Of a stretch of DNA of 23,600 nt, positions 15,645 to 22,354 are shown piece by piece. The stretch spans positions 1 to 23,600 of the forward strand of contig DAOUGD010000277.1 in assembly GCA_034429475.1 (NCBI GenBank). The letters run 5' to 3'. Each line of letters begins with the position of its first letter. Position 1 is the stretch's first letter. Made by a program: the position numbers and the translations under genes. Below the pieces are notes generated by a model. That model did not search any database and was not told where the DNA came from. It worked only from the letters and a program-made list of their open reading frames with translations. Source of the DNA: JAKQHY01 sp034429475 (GTDB lineage: Bacteria; Chloroflexota; Anaerolineae; B4-G1; SLSP01).

Positions 15645-15721
15645 GTAAAACGCAAAACGTAAGGCTCCCCCTGTGAAAGCCTCACGTTTTGACGTTTGAC
15701 GTTTGACGTTTTGCGTTTTAC
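15645..15721. terminator. TAAAACG-family hairpin after uvrA2
   Basis: The arm TAAAACGCAAAACGTAAGGC (15646-15665) pairs with GCCTCACGTTTT and GCGTTTTA (15680-15720) with looped-out TTTGACG units between. On the minus strand it starts at the uvrA2 stop TAA. It probably ends the uvrA2 transcript. The segment 15513-15644 upstream of it holds no gene that I can see. Confidence 0.65.
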
Positions 15722-18261
15722 CCCAGCATCTTCCTTAAAAACGCCCCCGTATGACTCCCTTCCACCCGCGCCACCTCCTCCGGCGTTCCTTCCGCAATCA
15801 CCTGCCCGCCCGCGTCCCCGCCTTCCGGGCCGAGGTCTATGACCCAGTCGGCGGCGCGGATGACGTCCAGGTTGTGCTCGATGACGACGACGGTGTTGCC
15901 CGCGTCCGTCAGGCCGTGGAGCACTTTGAGCAGGTTCGCCACGTCCGCCATGTGCAGCCCCGTCGTCGGCTCGTCGAGCAGGTAGAGCGTGCGCCCGGTG
16001 GCCTTGCGCGCCAGCTCTTTCGCCAGCTTGACGCGCTGCGCTTCCCCGCCGCTCAGCGTGGTGGCCGGCTGCCCCAACTTGAGGTAGCCCAGCCCCACCT
16101 CGCTCATCAGCGCCAGGCGATTGCGGGCGGCGGGCACGTCCGCAAACAGCGCGGCGGCCTCGGCGATGGACATCTCCAGCACGTCGCTGATGGTGTGCCC
16201 GCGATAGGTCACGGTCAGCACGTCGCGGTTGAAGCGATGGCCGTGGCACGCCGGGCAGCGGACTTCCACGTCCGGCATGAAGTGCATGTTGACCAGCAGC
16301 GTCCCCGCGCCTTGGCAGCGCTCGCAGCGGCCGCCCGGCGTGTTGAAGGAGAAGTGCCGCGCTTCCAGCCCTTGCCCGCGCGCTGCCAGCGTGTTGGCAA
16401 ACGTCTGGCGGATGGCCGTGAACGTGTCGGTGTACGTCGCCGCATTGGAGCGGGTCGTGCGCCCAATCGCGCTCTGGTCGAGGGTGATGATCTTATCCAG
16501 GTGCTCCCAGCCGGTGATGGCGAGGTGCTCGCCCGGCGGGTCGCCGGCGTCGTAGAAGCGCTGCCGCGCCGCCCGGTCGAGGATGTCGAACATCAGCGAC
16601 GACTTGCCCGACCCCGACACGCCGCTCACGGCGATGAACAGACCCAGCGGGAAGCTCACGGTGACGTCCTTGAGGTTGTGGGCGCGCGCGCCGTGAATGG
16701 TCAGCCGCTTGCCATTGCCCCGCCGCCGCCGCTGCGGGGTGGGGATGGCGTCCTGCCCGGCGAGGTAGCGCCCGGTCACGGAGGCGGGGACGCCCGCCAC
16801 CTCGTCCGGCGTCCCGGCGGCCACGATTTCCCCGCCGGACTCGCCCGCGCCCGGCCCGATGTCCACCACGTAATCGGCGGCGCGGATCATCTCCAGGTCG
16901 TGCTCCACCACCAGCACCGTGTTGCCCAGGTCGCGCAGTTGCCGCAGCACCTTGATCAGTCGTTCCGTGTCGCGCTGGTGCAGGCCGATGGTCGGCTCGT
17001 CGAGGACGTACAGCACGCCCGTCAGCCCGGAGCCGAGCAGCGACGCTAACCGCAGCCGCTGCGCTTCCCCGGCGGAGAGGCTCGGCGAGGCGCGTTCCAA
17101 CGTCAGGTAGCCCGCGCCCACGTCCACCAGGCGGCGCACCCGCGAGCATAAATCGTCCAGGATCGGCGCGAGGATGGGCTGCTCGTCCGCCGGGATGACG
17201 CCGGGAAGCTGATCCAGCCAGTCCGCCAGGCTCGTGAGCGGCAGCCGCGACACCTCGACAATGGTGCGGCCCGCCACCGTCACCTGGCGGCTCTCCCGGC
17301 GGATGCGCTCGCCGCCGCAATCCGGGCAGGTCTGCGCGATGAGCAATTGCTCCAGTCCCTCGCGGTAATCGGGGCTGCGGGCGTGATCCTCGTAGCGGCG
17401 CATCACGTTGGTGGCGAGGCCCTCGAAGTTGCCCTGGCCCACGGTCGTCGGCGGCTTCGTGTCGGGGAAGTGGCGGCGGAACAGGTCGCCGTAGCTGCCG
17501 TACAGCAAGAAGTCGCGCGCGGCCGGCGTCAGGGTGTGGATCGGCGCGTTGAGGTCGAAGGGGAAGCCGTAATACTCGCCCGCGCTTTGGAGGGTTTTGC
17601 CGTAGTGTTTGGCCTGCGGTTCGTTCCAAATCAGCACACCCCCATCGGCCACACTGCGCGCCGGGTCCATCAGGCGGCTGATGTTCGGCTGGATGGTCGT
17701 CCCCAGGCCGGTGCAGGTGGGGCAGGCGCCGGCCGGCTTGTTGAAGGAAAAGTGCGCCATCCCCAGCTCCGGGATGGGCGCGCCGCAGTGCGGGCAGGGG
17801 TAAGTCGCGCCGGCCTCTTCTGCGCCCGACGCTTCCGCCTCGACGGCCCCTTCCGCCTCATTACTCCACGCTTCGGGGTCGGTAGCCGGCGGGACTTCCG
17901 CGCCGCAGGCGGGGCAGGGGCGGCGTCCGACGCGCGCGTAGAGCACCCGCAGGTACGTGTAGACTTCGGTGGTCGTCCCCACCGTGGAGCGCGGGCTGCG
18001 GTTGGTGAGGTGCTGATCCACGCTGATGGACGGCGACAGGCCGGCGAGGCTCTCCACGGGCGGCTTGCTCAGGTACTCCACCAGCCCCAGCGACTCCATG
18101 TACTGCCGCTGGCCCTCCTTGTGCAAAATATCGAAGGCCAGCGTGGACTTGCCAGAGCCGGACAGTCCCGTGAACGCCACCAGCTTGTTTTTGGGGAGGC
18201 TGAGGGAAACGTTTTTCAGATTGTGCAGCTTCGCGCCTTTGAGGGTGATTGTGTCTTGCAT
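15718..18261 (-). CDS. uvrA2: Class II UvrA-like ABC ATPase (UvrA2)
   Basis: The 847-residue protein is shorter than canonical UvrA (about 940). Walker A1 is GLSGSGKST (32-40), then ISVDQHLTNRSPRSTVGT, first-zinc-module cysteines C116/C119 and C156/C159, signature LSAGEAQRLRLASLLGSG with VLDEPTIGLH, a second Walker A GVSGSGKSS (about 550), a C-terminal zinc finger with CERC and CPAC (about 644-667), and LSGGEAQRVKLAKELA with LLDEPTTGLH. Canonical UvrA carries a UvrB-binding domain of roughly 100 or more residues between the first CxxC pairs; here only a 35-residue acidic linker is present. That matches class II UvrA, implicated in damage tolerance and resistance to DNA-binding drugs. AAAGGAG lies six bases before the ATG. 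Confidence 0.9.
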   Translation of the reverse strand: MQDTITLKGAKLHNLKNVSLSLPKNKLVAFTGLSGSGKSTLAFDILHKEGQRQYMESLGLVEYLSKPPVESLAGLSPSISVDQHLTNRSPRSTVGTTTEVYTYLRVLYARVGRRPCPACGAEVPPATDPEAWSNEAEGAVEAEASGAEEAGATYPCPHCGAPIPELGMAHFSFNKPAGACPTCTGLGTTIQPNISRLMDPARSVADGGVLIWNEPQAKHYGKTLQSAGEYYGFPFDLNAPIHTLTPAARDFLLYGSYGDLFRRHFPDTKPPTTVGQGNFEGLATNVMRRYEDHARSPDYREGLEQLLIAQTCPDCGGERIRRESRQVTVAGRTIVEVSRLPLTSLADWLDQLPGVIPADEQPILAPILDDLCSRVRRLVDVGAGYLTLERASPSLSAGEAQRLRLASLLGSGLTGVLYVLDEPTIGLHQRDTERLIKVLRQLRDLGNTVLVVEHDLEMIRAADYVVDIGPGAGESGGEIVAAGTPDEVAGVPASVTGRYLAGQDAIPTPQRRRRGNGKRLTIHGARAHNLKDVTVSFPLGLFIAVSGVSGSGKSSLMFDILDRAARQRFYDAGDPPGEHLAITGWEHLDKIITLDQSAIGRTTRSNAATYTDTFTAIRQTFANTLAARGQGLEARHFSFNTPGGRCERCQGAGTLLVNMHFMPDVEVRCPACHGHRFNRDVLTVTYRGHTISDVLEMSIAEAAALFADVPAARNRLALMSEVGLGYLKLGQPATTLSGGEAQRVKLAKELARKATGRTLYLLDEPTTGLHMADVANLLKVLHGLTDAGNTVVVIEHNLDVIRAADWVIDLGPEGGDAGGQVIAEGTPEEVARVEGSHTGAFLRKMLG

Positions 18262-18280
18262 AGATTTCTCCTTTAAGTTG

Positions 18281-18345
18281 GTAGACGGTAGACGGTAGAC
18301 GGTAGACGGGTTGTTTGCCGTCTACCGTCTACCGTCTACTTTCTA
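18281..18345. repeat. GTAGACGG heptamer hairpin in the uvrA2 leader
   Basis: GTAGACG units (18281-18309) are perfectly complementary over 22 bp to CCGTCTA units (18318-18339), with an 8-nt loop. It lies between the shared upstream element and the ribosome binding site, so it would be in the 5' leader of uvrA2. Confidence 0.8.
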
Positions 18346-18349
18346 CCTT

Positions 18350-18381
18350 ATCATACAACCCTGGTGCATAAGTGGAGGGTT
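18350..18381 (-). promoter_or_regulatory. 32-bp upstream element shared with the ABC operon (copy 1)
   Basis: On the minus strand a dyad AACCCT-N13-AGGGTT is followed directly by TGTATGAT (possible extended -10, TATGAT at 18350-18355). Twenty-nine of 32 bases match the copy at 23463-23494. It may be a promoter with an operator, or a dispersed repeat. Confidence 0.5.
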
Positions 18382-18396
18382 AAGGGAAAATCAGTA

Positions 18397-18468
18397 CGCA
18401 GATAAACGCAGATTCACGCAGATAATTTTTAAAAAAATCAGCGTTCATCAGCGTTTATCTGCGTCCTA
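18397..18468. terminator. CGCAGATAAA decamer hairpin after the MerR-type gene
   Basis: CGCAGATAAACGC (18398-18410) and further CGCAGATTCA units face GCGTTTATCTGCG (18451-18463). The 10-nt period differs from the heptamers. On the minus strand it starts right after the TAG of the MerR-type gene, and the loop includes A/T-rich runs. Confidence 0.65.
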
Positions 18469-19836
18469 TATCTGATGGGATAGTTGCGCAAGAATGGATT
18501 GTTGGGTCTTCGCGGGGATGGCGTTGGCGTCCATACTGCTTTGCAGGAGGGGGAGGTCGCACGGGTGACGGCGCAGGTGTTGGAGCAGGGGGGCGATGCG
18601 GTCGGATCGGTCGCGGGCCAGCTCGGTCGCCAGGCGCAGTTCGAGGGCGACGGCAAGGACGGTGTGCGCGCCGCAGGCGAAGCGCGTGCAATGCGTCCAC
18701 GGGCCGGGGCCGGTGGTTTCCAGGCCGTCGGTGGAAGTTTCTCTTTCTACGCACATCACGTTCATCTCTATGCCTTGGATGAGGGTGGTCGTCGTATACC
18801 GCTGTTCCTCTTCCATAAAAGTGGGCGGCGTCAGGCAGGGGAAGTCGGCCAGAGCGCGGGCGGCGGCATCCACCTGTTCGCGCGTTTTCACCAGCAGGTT
18901 GACGTCGTGGATGGGCAGGAAGACGCCTTGCAGCAGCGCCGCCGCCGTCCCGATGAGGCGGTAATCGTCGCCGAGGGCCGGCGCGATGCAGTCCAGCGCA
19001 TCGCTCAGGGCGGAGACGAATTCGGCGACGACGATGGCGCGGCCGGTAGGGGCTGCGGCGGCTTTGCGAGAGGCCGGCTTCTCCATTTGCCGCCGGATCA
19101 TCGCTTCCAACTGCGGGATGAGGTCGGCGGCGCGCGGTTCCAGGCTTGCCAGCGTGGAGAGCCAGCGGTCGGCGGCGGCGCCCACGTCGTCTTCCGGGTC
19201 GGGCGTGTCGAGCGCCTGGCGCAGGTTGGCGTCCCGGTCGGCGTCAAGCTGGCGGAGCATCCGCAGGATCGCCATGGGGCTGTAGCGGGCGTGTCGCAGC
19301 GTGCGGATGACGCGCAGCCGCCCGATCTCCGCCGGGCCGTAGCGCCGGTAGCCGTTGTCCGGGTCGCGCGGCACGGTCAGCAAGCCGTTGCGCTCCCAGT
19401 TGCGGAGCATGTCGTGGGTCACATTCAGCCGCCTGGCGACCTGCCCGATGGAGAGCGGCGCATCGGTGGCGTCGGTCGCCGTCCCCTGCGCCCACCGTTC
19501 CAGCAGAGACACGGCGGCCTCGGCCTGCGTGCGCTCCGTGCGGATTTGCACCAGCACAGAGTACGCCAGTTCCAACGCGCCGCCTAAATTGCCGGACGCG
19601 GCGCGCTCGATCATTTGGTACAGCGTCCGCCGGATGTCGCCGCCGAGCCAGGTGAAATGCATGGCCGAGCGCACCAGGCGCATCTGATCCAGGTGGGCCT
19701 GCGTGAACATCCGGTAGCCGCTCGGCGTGCGCGGGATGGGCGGGAGCAACTTCCATTCCTCATACACCCGCACCGTGTTGGGATGGACCGCCAGGGCATA
19801 CGCAATATCCGTCGTGCGCAAATAGCGTGTCGTCAC
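18466..19836 (-). CDS. Double MerR-type regulator fused to a nucleotidyltransferase-like domain
   Basis: The 456-residue protein has a first MerR helix-turn-helix at about 5-71 (TTDIAYALAVHPNTVRVYEE, SGYRMF) and a second at about 127-196 (LSIGQVARRLNVTHDMLRNW, NGYRRYGPAEIGRLR). An Ala/Lys linker follows, then a domain at about 285-430 resembling small nucleotidyltransferases (YRLIGTAAALLQGV, HDVNLLVKT, then IEMNVMC and a helical end). The usual GS/GG and DxD catalytic motifs are reduced to GT and D311-V-N, so it may bind a nucleotide or ligand without transferring it. The HTH calls are firm; the third domain rests on pattern resemblance. The start is GTG without a Shine-Dalgarno. It lies downstream of the ABC operon on the same strand, beyond a long heptamer array, and may regulate it. 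Confidence 0.82.
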   Translation of the reverse strand: MTTRYLRTTDIAYALAVHPNTVRVYEEWKLLPPIPRTPSGYRMFTQAHLDQMRLVRSAMHFTWLGGDIRRTLYQMIERAASGNLGGALELAYSVLVQIRTERTQAEAAVSLLERWAQGTATDATDAPLSIGQVARRLNVTHDMLRNWERNGLLTVPRDPDNGYRRYGPAEIGRLRVIRTLRHARYSPMAILRMLRQLDADRDANLRQALDTPDPEDDVGAAADRWLSTLASLEPRAADLIPQLEAMIRRQMEKPASRKAAAAPTGRAIVVAEFVSALSDALDCIAPALGDDYRLIGTAAALLQGVFLPIHDVNLLVKTREQVDAAARALADFPCLTPPTFMEEEQRYTTTTLIQGIEMNVMCVERETSTDGLETTGPGPWTHCTRFACGAHTVLAVALELRLATELARDRSDRIAPLLQHLRRHPCDLPLLQSSMDANAIPAKTQQSILAQLSHQI

Positions 19837-19850
19837 GCGGATAGGATAGC

Positions 19851-20018
19851 ATGGGAAATAGGAAATAGGAAATAGGAGTTAGGAGTTAGGAGTTAGGGGT
19901 TAGGGGTTAGGAGTTAGGGGGTAGGAGTTAGGAATGAGGCAACTCGCAACTCCTCACTCCTCACTCGCAACTCCTCACTCCTCATTCGCAACTCCTAACT
20001 CGCAACTCGCAACTCCTA
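19851..20018. repeat. Long GAGTTAG / CAACTCC inverted heptamer array
   Basis: About 80 bp of GGAAATA then GGAGTTA/GGGGTTA units (19853-19933) face about 80 bp of CAACTCC, TCACTCC and CTAACTC units (19939-20018), the longest array in the window. The TAG stop of the permease gene (20016-20018) is part of its last unit. The transcript would fold into a long imperfect hairpin. Confidence 0.85.
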
Positions 20019-20807
20019 ACTCGACGCGCTGGCGTAGCGACGGAGTCCAGTGCGGAAGAGGACGGTGGCGACGGTGAAGAAGACGAGGGAGAGGGCGACG
20101 CTGCCGAGCAGGATCGGCGGGGCCGCGAGGCCGCTGAGGGCCTGAGCGGGCACGGTGGTCATCACGCCCACGGGGACGATCCAGGTCAGCACCAGGCGCA
20201 GCCAGCCGGGGTACAGGCCGATGGGATAGCGCGCCATCTGGAAGAGGGCGTCGAACAACCAGGTAAACAGGAAGCCGGGACTCCAGAAGACCATCGCGCT
20301 GAACGCCAGCAGGATCGCGTACAGGGTGAGGAGTCCGGCAGTGAGGGCGACGAGAAACGCGAGGAGATTCATCAGCGTGAGGGTCTGCCCCAGTTGGACG
20401 ACAGCCGCGCCCAGCACGCCGAGGCCCAGCACTAAATCCAGCAGCGCGAGCGGCCGCCAATAGCGGAAGCTGGCGAGGAATTGCACGTCCACCGGGCGCA
20501 GCAGCGTGAAGTCGAAGCGCCCTGTCCAGACTTCGCCGTCCATCCCGGCCAGCGCCTCCAGGCTCGGCCCGATGAACAGCCCGCGCAGCGCGCCGAGGGT
20601 CAGGTACACCCCCAGCAGCGCCAGCGTCGAGGCCAGCGTCCACCCCTGGACGGTTTCTACGTGGCTGAACAGAATCACCAACCCCAGCACCCCCGTCCCC
20701 AAATTCAAGAGCGAATACAGCAGGCTGATCCAGAAATTCATCCGGTAGGCCAGCACGTCTTGGAAGGCGATTACGATAAAGTGTTTGATCAATTTCAGAT
20801 AGCGCAT
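20016..20807 (-). CDS. ABC-2 type permease (COG3694-like)
   Basis: The 263-residue protein has about six hydrophobic segments. It starts with MRYLKLIKHFIVIAFQDVLAYRMNF, continues with ALRGLFIGPSLEALAGMDGEVWTGRFDFTLLRPVDVQF and ends RTGLRRY, the pattern of the paired DUF990-type permeases found with COG4586 ATPases. It would form half of the membrane channel with the upstream permease; the substrate is unknown. AAGGA lies six bases before the ATG. It is last in the four-gene exporter operon and separated from the partner permease by an inverted repeat. Confidence 0.85.
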   Translation of the reverse strand: MRYLKLIKHFIVIAFQDVLAYRMNFWISLLYSLLNLGTGVLGLVILFSHVETVQGWTLASTLALLGVYLTLGALRGLFIGPSLEALAGMDGEVWTGRFDFTLLRPVDVQFLASFRYWRPLALLDLVLGLGVLGAAVVQLGQTLTLMNLLAFLVALTAGLLTLYAILLAFSAMVFWSPGFLFTWLFDALFQMARYPIGLYPGWLRLVLTWIVPVGVMTTVPAQALSGLAAPPILLGSVALSLVFFTVATVLFRTGLRRYASASS

Positions 20808-20823
20808 TGTTTTTCCTTTTTGG

Positions 20824-20880
20824 TCAGCAGATTTAGCAGATTAAGCAGATTTAATCTGCTAAATCTGCTTAATCTGCTGA
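20824..20880. repeat. CAGATTTAG inverted repeat between the two permease genes
   Basis: Two 28-bp arms (20824-20851 and 20853-20880) match at 26 of 28 positions with a one-base centre. Each is made of three 9-nt CAGATTTAG/CAGATTAAG units. It could cut or attenuate the operon transcript between the permease genes. Confidence 0.85.
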
Positions 20881-20889
20881 TAAAATGTT

Positions 20890-21681
20890 TTATCCACCAA
20901 CAGCGGAGTATCGCCTGACGCCGGTGCGCCACATCACGGCAAAGAGCGTCACGGCGACGGCGAGCCACGCGACTTGGGCGGCGAAGCCTGCGAGCAGCCC
21001 GGCGGCGTCCAGTTGGCCGGTCAGCACTTCGACAGGGAAGCCGACCATGTAGCGGAACGGCAGAAAGTGGGAGGCCTGCCGCAGGACGCCGGGCAGGAGC
21101 GCCGTCGGCGCGACCTGGCCCGCAAGCAGGAAGATGAGGGCGTCTTGCAGCGCCAGCAGCGCGTCGGCGCGGGTGGCCCAGAACGCGAGGAGCGCGAGCC
21201 AGTAGCCCCAGAAGAAGCGCAGCGCCCACGCCAGCGCCAGCGCGGGGAGGAAAGCCAGCGTGCTCGTCAGGGTCAGGTGAAGTTCCGGGCGCAGGAGCAG
21301 GGCCAGCACGGCGGTCACGGGGATGACGAACAGCATGTAGACCACTTTGCCCGCCACTTCGCTCGAAAGCGCGTCGAACACGGGGGAGAGCGGGCGCAGC
21401 AGCAGGGAATTCATCCCGCCGTAGCGGATGGTGTCGCCCACCGTCCAGTTGGTTTGGGAGTAGGTCAGTTGGTTCACCAGGATGAGCACGAGGTAGTAGG
21501 CCACGAATCCCCCGCGCGTCAGCCCGCCGATGCTCGCGCCGCCGGCCGCCGTCGCCCAGACGAAGAGGTAGATGAGCGGCGGGATCATCCAGCCGAAGGC
21601 CAGCAGGAAGAAGAAGCTGCGATGCTGCACCCACATCAGCCACGTTTTCTTGATCAGCGCCCAGCCGCCCCTCAGGTTCAT
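20890..21681 (-). CDS. ABC-2 type permease (COG4587-like)
   Basis: The protein has 263 residues from ATG 21681 (MNLRGGWALIKKTWLMWVQH). The open frame runs further upstream to 21834, but only through the reductase gene. About six hydrophobic segments include FFFLLAFGWMIPPLIYLFVW and FVAYYLVLILVNQLTYSQ, and the protein ends MWRTGVRRY, echoing the RTGLRRY end of its partner permease. The start overlaps the stop of the RibD-like gene as ATGA, so translation is probably coupled. It would pair with the downstream permease and the COG4586-type ATPase to export an unknown compound. Confidence 0.85.
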   Translation of the reverse strand: MNLRGGWALIKKTWLMWVQHRSFFFLLAFGWMIPPLIYLFVWATAAGGASIGGLTRGGFVAYYLVLILVNQLTYSQTNWTVGDTIRYGGMNSLLLRPLSPVFDALSSEVAGKVVYMLFVIPVTAVLALLLRPELHLTLTSTLAFLPALALAWALRFFWGYWLALLAFWATRADALLALQDALIFLLAGQVAPTALLPGVLRQASHFLPFRYMVGFPVEVLTGQLDAAGLLAGFAAQVAWLAVAVTLFAVMWRTGVRRYSAVGG

Positions 21682-22352
21682 GCCGCAGCCTCCTTGACCA
21701 CCGCATACCGCAGCGCCACGAAATCGCCTTCGATGGCTTTGACGTCCAGCAGACGCAGGGGAATCAGCCCGTCTTTCCCGTCCAGGTCGGGCGCGACGAA
21801 CATCGAACGCGGGGAGATTCCGCCCGCCAGGCACGGGTTGAGCAGCACACTGACTTCGCTCACCAGCCCAGCGCGCAGTAACGCCCCGTGAAGGGCGCCG
21901 CCGCTGTCGGTGCGGATGACTTCGACGCCGTACCGGGCGTGGACTTCTTCCAGCGCGGCGTGCAGGTCTACTTGATCCTCGCCGGCGATGATGACGTCAA
22001 CGCCCAGAGCCTTGACGGACGCGACGTACTCCTTCGGCGTGGCGCGGGAGCATAGCAGCGTCACCTCGCCCCACCATTCGCTCTGCTGCATCTGCCGCCA
22101 GCAGCGCAGGCGGCCCCGGCTGTCCACGACGAGCAGGCGCTGCATCCCCGGCGACTTTTCCGGCGGCGGCGCAGCCAGCAGTTCAGGCGAGTCGGGTTCG
22201 GCGTAGGCCGCCAGCATCGTGCTGCTGCCGGAGATCATCGCGTCCAGCTTCCAGTCCGCGATCATCCGGTAGTAGAGGAAATGGTCGTCCGCCATCCAAT
22301 CCATGCGTCCATCCACGCTCACTTCGGTATGCAGAATAACTTTTGGGATCAT
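21678..22352 (-). CDS. RibD C-terminal-like (dihydrofolate reductase fold) reductase
   Basis: The 224-residue protein matches the RibD_C/DHFR-like family. Evidence is the opening strand PKVILHTEVSVDGRMDW (3-19), DAMISGSSTMLAAY near 37-50, LLVVDSRGRLRCW near 72-84, VIIAGEDQVDLHAALEEVHARYGVEVIRTDSGGALHGALLRAGLV near 123-167, and LNPCLAGG. Family members use NADPH to reduce pyrimidine or pterin-like compounds; stand-alone copies often have unknown substrates. It lies inside the exporter operon, two bases after the ATPase stop and sharing ATGA with the permease, so it should be made together with the transporter. No deaminase domain is present, so it is not a full RibD. Confidence 0.85.
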   Translation of the reverse strand: MIPKVILHTEVSVDGRMDWMADDHFLYYRMIADWKLDAMISGSSTMLAAYAEPDSPELLAAPPPEKSPGMQRLLVVDSRGRLRCWRQMQQSEWWGEVTLLCSRATPKEYVASVKALGVDVIIAGEDQVDLHAALEEVHARYGVEVIRTDSGGALHGALLRAGLVSEVSVLLNPCLAGGISPRSMFVAPDLDGKDGLIPLRLLDVKAIEGDFVALRYAVVKEAAA

Positions 22353-22354
22353 TT

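Noticed and set aside
15751..17049. 432-residue open frame antisense to uvrA2
   Set aside because: It is Arg/His/Gly-rich, has no recognisable domain and lies opposite a clear UvrA family gene; a shadow of GC-rich codons.
19851..20018. Possible CRISPR array
   Set aside because: Units are 7 nt without spacers, and no cas gene is near; it is a tandem heptamer array.
21681..21834. 51-residue N-terminal extension of the first permease
   Set aside because: It is Arg-rich sequence read out of frame from the reductase gene; the ATG at 21681 begins a normal permease N-terminus and overlaps the stop as ATGA.
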